A stretch of DNA of 64,000 bases, taken from the NCBI RefSeq assembly GCF_001865015.1, contig NZ_MJGV01000101.1, positions 87,971-151,970 on the forward strand, read 5' to 3'. The stretch is from Curtobacterium sp. MMLR14_010 (GTDB lineage: Bacteria; Actinomycetota; Actinomycetes; Actinomycetales; Microbacteriaceae). Below the pieces are notes generated by a model, which did not search any database, was not told where the DNA came from, and saw only the letters and a program-made list of their open reading frames with translations. This document shows positions 33,256 to 42,866 of the stretch, piece after piece (the stretch's first letter is position 1; every line of letters starts with the position of its first letter). The translations under genes and the position numbers were made by a program.

Positions 33256-34124
33256 CGAACCTGCACGCGTTCCCCACCGTCCCGCCGTTCGGCCACCTGC
33301 CCACCCCCGACGGCGTCGACGTCGTCGGCATCGACCTGCCCGTCGGCCGGCTCACCGCCTACCGCGTCGTCCCGTCGGGGCCGAGCAAGGGCGTCGTGCT
33401 CGTCGTCCCCGGGTACACCGGCTCGAAGGAGGACTGGCGCACGTTCATGTCCCTGCTCCGGGACGCCGGCTGGACCGCGGTCGCGATCAGCCGCCGTGGT
33501 CAGGCCGACTCGGCAGCGCCGACCGAACCCCGGGACTACGCCTTGGAAGAAGAGGCCGCCGACGTGGTCCGGGTCGCGAACCTGCTCGACGACGGCGCTC
33601 CCGTGCACCTGGTCGGGCACTCGCTCGGCGGGGTGATCGTCCGCGCCGCCGCGATCCAGGACCCGAGTGCCTTCCGTGACGTCGTGCAGTTCTGCTCCGG
33701 GCCGTACGGCTGGCCCTACCGCAAGGTCACCGAGCTGACGATCATGCACGACACCGCGGGGAACAACCGCACGCTGTTCGACGCCACGAACCCGCTCTGG
33801 GCGTACCGCCCCGACGAGGAGCTCCCCGACGACGTGCGCATGGTCCGCGAGCGCTTCGACGCCACGAGCCCCCTGAGCATCGTCGCCGGCGGCCACATCC
33901 TCGAGGACCACACCGACAGCTCCGCCGAACTCCGCGCCACCGGGCTCCCGGTCCTCGTCACGCACGGGGAGTGGGACGGCGCCTGGCCGATCCCGTGGCA
34001 GCGGACCATGGCCGAGGACACCGGCGCCGAGTACGTCGTGATCCCGGAGAGCTGGCACGGCCCCCAGATCGAGAACCCGCAGGGCACCGTCGAGGTCTTC
34101 GACCGGTTCCTGTCCGCCCACTGA
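33252..34124 (+). CDS. Alpha/beta hydrolase
   Basis: A 290-residue serine hydrolase. The nucleophile elbow is GHSLGG, an oxyanion-type loop follows the strand VVLVVPGYTGS, an acidic residue lies in THGEWDGAWP, and the catalytic histidine is in PESWHGP. No signal peptide, so it is cytoplasmic. Being inside the importer operon (ATGA overlap), it may remove acyl or ester groups from the imported glycoside; this is inference. Confidence 0.82.
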   Translation: MTNLHAFPTVPPFGHLPTPDGVDVVGIDLPVGRLTAYRVVPSGPSKGVVLVVPGYTGSKEDWRTFMSLLRDAGWTAVAISRRGQADSAAPTEPRDYALEEEAADVVRVANLLDDGAPVHLVGHSLGGVIVRAAAIQDPSAFRDVVQFCSGPYGWPYRKVTELTIMHDTAGNNRTLFDATNPLWAYRPDEELPDDVRMVRERFDATSPLSIVAGGHILEDHTDSSAELRATGLPVLVTHGEWDGAWPIPWQRTMAEDTGAEYVVIPESWHGPQIENPQGTVEVFDRFLSAH

Positions 34125-34135
34125 AAGGCACCATC

Positions 34136-35320
34136 ATCACCACGCTGCACTTCCCCGACGGCTTCCTCTGGGGCGCCGCCACGGCCGCCCACCAGATCGA
34201 GGGCAACAACGTCAACAGCAACTGGTGGGTGCACGAGCACGAACCGGACACCACGATCGTCGAGCCCTCCGGCGACGCGGCCGACAGCTACCACCGCTAC
34301 CGCGAGGACATCCGGATCGCCGCCGACCTGGGCCTGAACTCCTACCGGTTCAGCATCGAGTGGTCCCGCATCGAACCAGAGCGCGGGTTCGTCAGCCGCG
34401 CTGAGGTCGACCACTACCGCCGCATGGTCGAGGCCTGCCACGAATTCGGCATCGAACCGATCGTCACCCTCATGCACTTCACCGTGCCGCGCTGGTTCGA
34501 GCGCGACGGCTTCTGGCGTGCCCCCGACGCCGCCGACCTGTTCGCCCGGTACACCGAGGCCGCGCTCCCCGTCGTGCAGGACGGCGTCCGCTACGTCTGC
34601 ACGATCAACGAGCCGAACATCGCCGCGATGCTCGCCGGCGGCGAGGACGCGGCCAACCTGGTGGCCTTCGGCCTGCCGAACCCGGACCTGCAGGTGGCCG
34701 ATGCCCTGCTGGCCAGCCACAAGCGGTCGCGCGAGGTCCTGGGACAGGTGTCGGGCCTCCAGTCCGGGTGGACCATCGCGACCCAGGCGTTCCAGGAGAC
34801 CGACCAGCCGGGCTCGGCCGAGATGCTGCGGGAGTACGGGTACCCGCGCGACGACTGGTACCTGGAGCAGTCCGCGGGCGACGACTTCGTCGGCGTCCAG
34901 GCCTACACGCGCACGTTCATCGGCACCGACGGGCCGCTGCCCGTCGCCGACGACGTCGAGACGACGCTCACCGGCTGGGAGTTCTGGCCGGATGCAGCCG
35001 CCGCCGGCATCCGCAGCGCGTGGGAGCTGTCCGGCCACGTGCCGGTCATGGTCACCGAGAACGGCATCGCCACCGCGGACGACACCCGCCGCATCGCCTA
35101 CACGCAGGGCGCGCTCGAGGGCATCCACGGCTGCATCGAGGACGGCATCGACGTCCGCGGCTATCAGCACTGGTCGCTGCTCGACAACTACGAGTGGGCC
35201 TCCGGCTTCCGGCCGACGTTCGGTCTCGTGGCGTGGGACCGGGAGACGTTCGAGCGCACCCCGAAGCCCTCGGCCCATTGGTACGGCGGCGTCGCGTCCG
35301 CCAACGCCCTGTCCGTCTGA
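34136..35320 (+). CDS. GH1 family glycosidase (beta-glucosidase type), start codon uncertain
   Basis: Retaining beta-glycosidase of about 394 residues. The family opening FPDGFLWGAATAAHQIEG follows at once. With start at 34136, the acid/base is E159 in TINEPN and the nucleophile is E308 in VTENG. No ATG, GTG or TTG exists in frame between 33971 and the conserved N terminus. GAAAGG (34123-34128) sits 7 nt before an ATC at 34136. CTG at 34121, overlapping the upstream stop as CTGA, is the alternative. It is the last gene of the importer operon. Confidence 0.85.
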   Translation: MTTLHFPDGFLWGAATAAHQIEGNNVNSNWWVHEHEPDTTIVEPSGDAADSYHRYREDIRIAADLGLNSYRFSIEWSRIEPERGFVSRAEVDHYRRMVEACHEFGIEPIVTLMHFTVPRWFERDGFWRAPDAADLFARYTEAALPVVQDGVRYVCTINEPNIAAMLAGGEDAANLVAFGLPNPDLQVADALLASHKRSREVLGQVSGLQSGWTIATQAFQETDQPGSAEMLREYGYPRDDWYLEQSAGDDFVGVQAYTRTFIGTDGPLPVADDVETTLTGWEFWPDAAAAGIRSAWELSGHVPVMVTENGIATADDTRRIAYTQGALEGIHGCIEDGIDVRGYQHWSLLDNYEWASGFRPTFGLVAWDRETFERTPKPSAHWYGGVASANALSV

Positions 35321-35359
35321 CGGGAGGCTCGTCCCGCGTCGCGCGCGCTGGTCCGGTCG

Positions 35360-36553
35360 CTAGTCGGTCGTGTCCGCGGTGAGCAGGTCCGCGATCGCGC
35401 CGTCGCGGAGGAGTCCCGCGCGGTCCGCGGCGGTGGAGCCCTCGTCGTCCTCGGCTGCGTGATCGACGTCCAGGTCGAGCACTACGCGGACCGTGTCCAC
35501 GTCCGCGGAGTCGACCGCCGCGATGAGCAGCGTCGCGCCCCGCGAGCCCCGTGCCCGGACGTCGGCACCCGCGGCGGCGAGCATGCGCACCACCTCGGCG
35601 TGGCCACCCCATGCAGCCCTGACGATCGGGGTGTTGCCGTCGCTGTCCCGAGCCTCCAGGTCAGCGCCCGCTGCCACCAGGACGCGGACGGCCCGTCGCG
35701 CGTCGCGGTCGACCGCCAGCGTCAGCGGCGTGCGCCCCTCGGAGTCGATCAGGGCGAGCGTGGCCCCGCGGCGCAGGAGTTCCTCGAGCATCTCGGGCCG
35801 GTCGAACCACGCGGCGGCGTGCAGCGGGGCGAAGCCCCAGCGCGGGTCGACGTCGTCGACGTCGCTCGCGTCGTCGGCGAGGTGCAGCCCGCCGAGGTCG
35901 CCGTAGGCCGCGGCGCGGACGCCCTCGGTCGCCCACTCCACCCAGCCGTCCGGCACCGGGCCGTGCCAGCCGCGCGTCGGGCGGTCGCCGAGCACGTCGT
36001 AGTCGGACTCGTCGACGCTGCGGACCGAGACCTGGGCGTCGCGGAAGCGGATCGCGACCTCGCCGACGGGGGAGACGAGGAGCCGGAGTTCCCAGGCGTC
36101 CTCGCCGGCCACGTGGTCGAGCTCGCCGCGCGCGATGTGGGCGTCCCCGGCCAGGACCGCACCGGCGTCGACGTCGGGCGGGTCGATCACGGCGTCGTCG
36201 AAGCGCAGGGTCACGCGAGCGTGGTTCCACCGTCGCCAGAGCCCGTCGGGGGTGTCCAGTACCTCGTCGTTCCGGACGAGGACCTCGGCGTGCACCACCA
36301 CCGGGTCGGGCAGGCCGTGCCCCGGGATCGCCGTCGTGTCCGAGGTGCTATCCTCGGCGACGTCCGACGCGTGCCGGTGCGACGGCTCGCTGCGCAGCGT
36401 CGCGACCCGGGCGTCGGTCCAGCGCACTGTGGCCAGTGCGGCGACCGGAGGAGGAGCGTCCTCGAGCACCCGTGCGACGTGCTCCGACTGTCCGTCGAAG
36501 TCCTCGAGGGACACGTAGCCCACCGAGGGCCAGTTCACTCGACTCCATCGCAC
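35360..36553 (-). CDS. Ankyrin-repeat protein
   Basis: A 397-residue protein. Residues 1-225 are an unrecognised acidic domain. From about residue 245, four ankyrin repeats follow, seen in GFAPLHAAAWFDRPEMLEELLRRG, then GRTPLTLAVDRDARRAVRVL, GNTPIVRAAWGGHAEVVRML and a degenerate fourth. Ankyrin repeats bind proteins; no partner is evident. No signal peptide. It is convergent with the GH1 gene and borders the low-GC region. Confidence 0.8.
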   Translation of the reverse strand: MRWSRVNWPSVGYVSLEDFDGQSEHVARVLEDAPPPVAALATVRWTDARVATLRSEPSHRHASDVAEDSTSDTTAIPGHGLPDPVVVHAEVLVRNDEVLDTPDGLWRRWNHARVTLRFDDAVIDPPDVDAGAVLAGDAHIARGELDHVAGEDAWELRLLVSPVGEVAIRFRDAQVSVRSVDESDYDVLGDRPTRGWHGPVPDGWVEWATEGVRAAAYGDLGGLHLADDASDVDDVDPRWGFAPLHAAAWFDRPEMLEELLRRGATLALIDSEGRTPLTLAVDRDARRAVRVLVAAGADLEARDSDGNTPIVRAAWGGHAEVVRMLAAAGADVRARGSRGATLLIAAVDSADVDTVRVVLDLDVDHAAEDDEGSTAADRAGLLRDGAIADLLTADTTD

Positions 36554-37028
36554 GGCACCGACCCTAGTTCAGATCTGAGCGACTGATGTGTCGGTATCGG
36601 TCGGAAGACCGAGCGCGGGGCCTGAGCTGCAAGCGGAGGGACCGGTTGGTGCGTTGCTCGACATCGAGGAGGCAGTGAAACAGGCACACCGCAGCGGCGC
36701 AGGACTCCGCCAAAAAGGCTCGAGATGCTCTTCACGCCGGGCTCCCGTGCCTTCTCCTTGAACCCGCGATCGACATCGCAGATCGCCACGAGCCGACGGG
36801 CGAGGTCCTGGCCGGTCGATCGAACGCGAACACGAACGCGCACCCGCACGCAAGCCCGCATGCAAACGCGCACGTGAGCGACCGTCTACCTCTTGTGCTG
36901 CACCACGTCTAGACCCGCGGCCGGATCTGTAGCAAAAGGGTCGAAGGGGGCCCAAGAGCTACTCCGCTTAGTTGCTCGACCGCCTGTTGCGTTGAGGTAT
37001 ACCCAATGCAACGCCAACCCTGCACCCT

Positions 37029-37060
37029 GCGAGCGGCGAGCGGCGAGCGGCGAGCGGCGA
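37029..37060. repeat. Tandem repeat GCGAGCG x4.5
   Basis: Four perfect copies of the heptamer GCGAGCG plus GCGA, 45 bp upstream of the nuclease-like gene. It may be a slippage tract at the island edge. Confidence 0.85.
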
Positions 37061-37092
37061 GGATGCGCTAGCCGCAACTGACGGAACGTCAC

Positions 37093-37098
37093 TACAAT
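37093..37098 (+). promoter_or_regulatory. -10 box of a leaderless gene
   Basis: TACAAT ends 6 nt before the ATG at 37105, and no Shine-Dalgarno sequence is present, so transcription probably begins at the start codon. No convincing -35 box is seen. Confidence 0.55.
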
Positions 37099-37104
37099 CA
37101 CTAC

Positions 37105-39306
37105 ATGACAAATCCGCGGCTTGAACTCGCACTGAAGCAGCTGCACGCAGGTGTCTGGCGGGACTTCGAGATGTTTGCGGCCGAATTCCTCGCCGTCGAA
37201 TATCCCTCGCTACGCAGTACTGCCGGGGCAAACGGAGACCGAGGGCGAGACGGAGAAGTGTATTCCATCGACGGTGCGCCCTCCATCGGCGCGCAGTACT
37301 CCGTTGCTCAAGACTTCAACGCCAAAATTATTGGCACTCTGAGTAGACTGAAGGATGAAGGTCTCAACTATACTCACCTGATTTACGCCACGAACCAATA
37401 CATCGGCGCAGATGGGGATAAAGTGCGCGAAAGGGCGCGCGTCGACTTTCAAGTTATCTTGGATGTCCGCGACCGATCCTGGTTTCTCGAGCGCGAAAAC
37501 ACTTACCCCCAGAGGGCTGCCGCTAGTGAGCGACTTATCGCACGATACGCTGATCCCCTCCTGGCTGCGAGCGGCCTTCGCGAGAGGACAGGCACTGCTC
37601 TTTCGCAGGACGATGGCCGGGTGGCGCTCTTGCATCTTGCACTTGAGAACCGCGACGTTGAAACTGATCGGAGTTTGACGCGAAGCTGCTTCGATGCCCT
37701 CGTACTTGCTGCGCTGCATGATACCGATAGTGCCAATACCAAGACGCTCAAGCAGCTGCAAGAGGATGTAGGCCGACGGGTCCCAACAGGAGTTGAGGGG
37801 CAGGTGGAAGCGCTAGTTGCCGGGACCCTCAAGCGACTCGCAAAGAAGGGCCCGATCAAGCATCTGCGGGACAGCGATAGCTTCCACCTGGCCTATGGTG
37901 CCGCTGAGGAGATGAAAGCTAAGGCGGCTCAATTTCTGCTGGAAGAGAATGAAGTCGGCGATGAGCTCAGATCTGTAGTCGAGGACACTCTTGGTTCGGA
38001 TCGCGCAGCTAAACTTGACTTGGCCGAGTTGCGCAATTCTGTTGAAGCCGTCCTCTTTGATCGAGGTGAAGCCTTCGTAGCCACGGTGAATAATGGCGTT
38101 CCGTTTCAGGTCGACCCAGATCAAGTTGCAGGCACTCTGCAACGGCGAAAGTTGCCCGCTCTCGTCAATTTGAACGAGTTGACGGCGATCGTGCTGGCCG
38201 TGCTGCGAACCGCGAACGTAGCCGTTCGAAGGCATCTGGCGCGACTGGGTGATGCTTACACTCTGTTCGCCTTCCTGCGTCAAACGCCAGACGTGCAGAA
38301 AGTTGTCGTTGAAATCTTCTCAGAAGGGGATATCTGGCTAGACACTTCCGTCGTCCTTCCCTTGATTGGGGAAACTTTGATCGACGACCCGAGTCGTAGG
38401 GAGTTCACGCTCCTCATGCGTGCGGCGAGTGATGCTGGGTTGCGCCTACATGTAACTGAAGGAGTCGTAGAGGAAGTTGAGCGCCATCTGAACCGCGGTT
38501 ACGTTTATGCCTCGACCAACGGGAGTGATTGGAGGGGGCGGATTCCGTTCCTTTACACTGCATATGTTCTTTCCGGGGGGCTTCCGTCGCAATTCAATGA
38601 CTGGCGTAATGAGTTTGCCGGCCGCTCCCGCCCAGAAGAGGATGTGTCCGACTACCTGGAAGAAGAATTTTCTATCTCGACGAGGTCGCTTTTGCATGAG
38701 TCCGACAATGCGCCTCTAGAGCTTCGAGCGGCACTTCAGGAGTTGTGGAATGAAGCGCACGATCGGAGGCGCACTGAATCTTCTATCCGCCATAGACTCG
38801 TCGCCCACGACGTTGAGAATTCCGTCGGTGTGATTCAGTATCGAAAAAGTCTTGCTCGCAGTCCAATGGGTCACAGGGCGTGGTGGCTGACGGTTGATAA
38901 AACTGCTAGTCGTCTAGGCGTGTACATCAAGGATCGCCTCGGTTCTCAGGCGCCCGACTCGCCCACGCTTAGTCCAGATTTTCTGGCGCAGTTAATCCGC
39001 CTGGGTCCGTTGCGGAAGGCGATCGAGCACGAAACGCTCATCGATCTGCCGTCCTCAACCGACATGACGCTCTTTGACTACGCTACGCCAGCGCTACTTG
39101 CGGAGGCAGAGAGCGTTCGGGAAAAGACGCACACAGATAGTGAACGTCTGTTGAAGCGCGGCGTGAGAGACGAGATGGATCGGCGTCGTCGTCAGCTCGG
39201 CCCTGCGGCGGTTGGAGGGGCGAGGGCGCTGGAGGCTCGTGTCCTTTCAGCTATCGAAGGTAAGCCCGCCGAGGCCTCCAATGCCGAGTCCAGCCCAGTG
39301 GTCTGA
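37105..39306 (+). CDS. Large two-nuclease-like protein (PD-(D/E)xK-like plus PIN-like), possible defence effector
   Basis: A 733-residue protein of lower GC than its neighbours (30 of 60 bases at 37921-37980). Residues 1-130 resemble a restriction-endonuclease-like fold: W18-R-D-F, then G44-D-R-G-R-D49-G-E51, then Q64-Y-S-V with Q in the usual lysine position. Residues ~180-280 are helical, possibly winged-helix. Near residue 410, DIWLDTSVVLPLI (D413) followed by VTEGVVEEVERH (E452, E456) looks like a PIN nuclease. The 590-733 part is helical and charged. No operon partner. The domains are read by eye; the function is unknown. Confidence 0.75.
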   Translation: MTNPRLELALKQLHAGVWRDFEMFAAEFLAVEYPSLRSTAGANGDRGRDGEVYSIDGAPSIGAQYSVAQDFNAKIIGTLSRLKDEGLNYTHLIYATNQYIGADGDKVRERARVDFQVILDVRDRSWFLERENTYPQRAAASERLIARYADPLLAASGLRERTGTALSQDDGRVALLHLALENRDVETDRSLTRSCFDALVLAALHDTDSANTKTLKQLQEDVGRRVPTGVEGQVEALVAGTLKRLAKKGPIKHLRDSDSFHLAYGAAEEMKAKAAQFLLEENEVGDELRSVVEDTLGSDRAAKLDLAELRNSVEAVLFDRGEAFVATVNNGVPFQVDPDQVAGTLQRRKLPALVNLNELTAIVLAVLRTANVAVRRHLARLGDAYTLFAFLRQTPDVQKVVVEIFSEGDIWLDTSVVLPLIGETLIDDPSRREFTLLMRAASDAGLRLHVTEGVVEEVERHLNRGYVYASTNGSDWRGRIPFLYTAYVLSGGLPSQFNDWRNEFAGRSRPEEDVSDYLEEEFSISTRSLLHESDNAPLELRAALQELWNEAHDRRRTESSIRHRLVAHDVENSVGVIQYRKSLARSPMGHRAWWLTVDKTASRLGVYIKDRLGSQAPDSPTLSPDFLAQLIRLGPLRKAIEHETLIDLPSSTDMTLFDYATPALLAEAESVREKTHTDSERLLKRGVRDEMDRRRRQLGPAAVGGARALEARVLSAIEGKPAEASNAESSPVV

Positions 39307-39331
39307 CATAAGAGACCGCTATCGGCACGGA

Positions 39332-39374
39332 CAACAAGGGCCGGTACCCCCCCCGGGGTGACCGGCCGTTGTTG
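39332..39374. terminator. Hairpin after the nuclease-like gene
   Basis: Arms 39332-39345 and 39361-39374 pair over 14 bp with one mismatch around a C/G-rich loop. It is placed between the end of the plus-strand gene and the minus-strand lsr2 remnant. Confidence 0.65.
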
Positions 39375-39391
39375 CGCGTGAGGGACTGGTG

Positions 39392-39635
39392 TCAGTGCGC
39401 TGCGTCGTACGTATCGCGGACAGCCTGGCTGATACGCCCACGGGACGACACTTCGTGGCCGTTCGCGGCAGCCCACTCACGCAGCATCCCGAGATCCTCG
39501 GCGTCGCCGGGATTGGGGGCGCTGCCGCCGCTAGTGCGGCCGGAACGGCCGCTGACCGTCCGGGCGGCGGCGATGCAACCGGAGATGGCGTCGCGAAGTG
39601 CAGTGCATTGCTTTGTCCACAGATAAGTGGGGGGC
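39392..39635 (-). pseudogene. Truncated Lsr2-like nucleoid protein gene
   Basis: The minus strand encodes an Lsr2 C-terminal half: ALRDAISGCIAAARTV, a linker, then MLREWAAANGHEVSSRGRI and QAVRDTYDAAH before the stop at 39392. The DNA-binding RGR motif is intact. No start codon exists in this frame; upstream similarity (LSVDKAM) continues only in another frame and fades near 39635, and the N-terminal dimerisation domain is missing. This suggests truncation plus a frameshift. Intact Lsr2 is a xenogeneic silencer of AT-rich DNA. Confidence 0.7.
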
Positions 39636-39672
39636 TACCCGACGAGCGCGAGCCGAGGGCAAGGCTGTAGGC

Positions 39673-39954
39673 GTGACTGATTTTGAAGGGATTGCGCTCG
39701 CGGATCTGTCAGATGACGCGCTCGCGCACCGCCGAAGAGAACTCGTCAGGGAGTACGACAGGGCTGTGCGCGCGCCGGTACGCGACCAGGACTTAGTGGC
39801 GAGGATTTGGGGCGCCTCGGCGGCAATCGCTGACGAGCAACAGGAGAGACAGCCGGTCCGCTTCCGACGGGACGAGGCGGATTGGTTGAGTCTTGGAGGT
39901 GCCGCATCGGCGAGAAGAACGGTATACGGGCTGCCCGTGGTTCTGTCGCCTTGA
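39673..39954 (+). CDS. Small hypothetical protein, 93 residues
   Basis: GTG start with AAGG 8 nt upstream. The product is charged and helical at the start (FEGIALADLSDDALAHRRREL) and ends RRTVYGLPVVLSP. No family is recognised. It lies in the islet between the lsr2 remnant and dnaK. A longer frame from 39598 would overlap the remnant. Confidence 0.45.
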   Translation: MTDFEGIALADLSDDALAHRRRELVREYDRAVRAPVRDQDLVARIWGASAAIADEQQERQPVRFRRDEADWLSLGGAASARRTVYGLPVVLSP

Positions 39955-40199
39955 GGGGTATCCCTGGGGCGTTTCTTCCAGACCTGTGGAGCCTTTCGCG
40001 GAGAGCGCGTATTCACGTGCGGGTCGTTCGCCAGCGCACAGGTTGTCGGTGGTAATCGCAATGCATCGTCGTGCCCCAGCCCACTTCGATTGGGGATGGC
40101 AGTGGAAGCGCCCACGGGATGGTGAGACTGCGGCGCGCCTCGGGACGCGCTGGTCGTAGGGGACGGTGGTCTGTCAGGCGCGGAACGGTTGCGCCACGA
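39955..40199. other. Intergenic region upstream of the dnaK promoter
   Basis: I see no supported gene here; short frames on both strands lack ribosome sites or recognisable products. Confidence 0.5.
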
Positions 40200-40282
40200 G
40201 TTGAGTCTTTCGGACGCAACCTTGACTTCTAGGAGTTGACACGCCTCCGCTTAGGAGTAGAGTTGAGTCCATCGGACGCAAG
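40200..40282 (+). promoter_or_regulatory. dnaK promoter with two HAIR (HspR) operators
   Basis: HAIR-like site 1 is GTTGAGT-N7-ACGCAAC (40200-40220) and site 2 is GTTGAGT-N7-ACGCAAG (40262-40282), both close to the known consensus CTTGAGT-N7-ACTCAAG. Between them are TTGACA (40236-40241) and TAGAGT (40258-40263), 16 bp apart. Site 2 overlaps the -10 box, as expected for HspR repression. Confidence 0.85.
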
Positions 40283-40320
40283 TCCAACGACTTACCCCTA
40301 GCAAGAAGGAGCACCCACAC

Positions 40321-42192
<1,872 letters not shown>

Positions 42193-42195
42193 ACG

Positions 42196-42825
42196 ATGGC
42201 TGACGAGAAGAACGCCAACGACGACAACGTCCAGAACGAGCCGGAGCCCCAGGTCGAGGGCGACGCCACGAACGCGGAGCAGCCGGAGGACCTCATCGAG
42301 GCCGAGGGTCCCGACGTCGAAGTGCCGAGCGACCTGAGCCCCGAGGACCAGGCCCTGCTCGACGACGCCGCCCGCGGCATCGCCGAGGACGGCCTGTCCG
42401 CGAGCGACCGCGACCTGGTCGCGGAGATGCGGACGGACATGCTCCGTGCGCAGGCCGAGCTGGTGAACTTCCGGAAGCGCGTCGAGCGTGACCGCGAGGC
42501 CAACCGCGAGGTCGCCATCGCCGAGGTCGTACGTGCACTCCTCCCGGCGCTCGACGACCTGAGCCGAGCCGAGGCGCACGGCGACCTGACCGAGGGCCCC
42601 ATGCAGGTCATCGGCCAGAAGATCCGCGGCGGCTTCGAGAAGTTCAAGCTCGTCCAGATCGGCGAGAAGGGCGAGGCCTTCGACCCGAACATCCACGAGG
42701 CGATCGTCCAGCTCCCCACCCCGGGTGCCACCGGCCAGACCGTGGCGGACGTCGTCGAGCCGGGCTACAAGCTCGGTGAGCGCGTCATCCGTGCGGCCAA
42801 GGTCGCCGTGGCGGTCCCGGCCTGA
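42196..42825 (+). CDS. grpE: Nucleotide exchange factor GrpE
   Basis: DnaK co-chaperone, 209 residues. A long acidic N-terminal region (~65 residues) is followed by the coiled-coil (LRAQAELVNFRKRVERDREA) and the beta-wing domain ending with VEPGYKLGERVIRAAKVAVA. The start is 3 nt after the dnaK stop, so the genes are cotranscribed. Confidence 0.96.
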   Translation: MADEKNANDDNVQNEPEPQVEGDATNAEQPEDLIEAEGPDVEVPSDLSPEDQALLDDAARGIAEDGLSASDRDLVAEMRTDMLRAQAELVNFRKRVERDREANREVAIAEVVRALLPALDDLSRAEAHGDLTEGPMQVIGQKIRGGFEKFKLVQIGEKGEAFDPNIHEAIVQLPTPGATGQTVADVVEPGYKLGERVIRAAKVAVAVPA

Positions 42826-42866
42826 GCCGGGGAGCGCTCGGACATGGAAGAAGAAGGTAGGTAGCC

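Larger units (their letters stand above)
36554..37104. other. Intergenic boundary region without a convincing gene
   Basis: A 551-bp gap between the ankyrin gene and the low-GC nuclease gene. A minus-strand frame at 36535-36873 has an ordered-looking stretch (DLARRLVAICDVDRGFKEKA), but its ends are low-complexity or overlap the ankyrin gene, so it may be a gene remnant. No tRNA or integrase was found. Confidence 0.5.

Noticed and set aside
36535..36873. 112-residue minus-strand frame in the island boundary
   Set aside because: Starts with low-complexity VRVRVR and its end lies in the ankyrin gene start; only a short part looks ordered, so at most a remnant.
37029..37060. CRISPR-like array from the repeated heptamers
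   Set aside because: Units are 7 bp with no spacers, so it is a simple tandem repeat.
36554..37104. tRNA or attachment site as the island insertion point
   Set aside because: No cloverleaf or flanking direct repeat was seen by eye on either strand.
39389..39670. 93-residue plus-strand frame over the lsr2 remnant
   Set aside because: The minus strand gives clear Lsr2 similarity across the same bases, so the plus-strand frame is a shadow.
39531..40115. 194-residue minus-strand ORF before dnaK
   Set aside because: Ser/Arg/Ala-rich shadow composition; only its end touches the lsr2 remnant.
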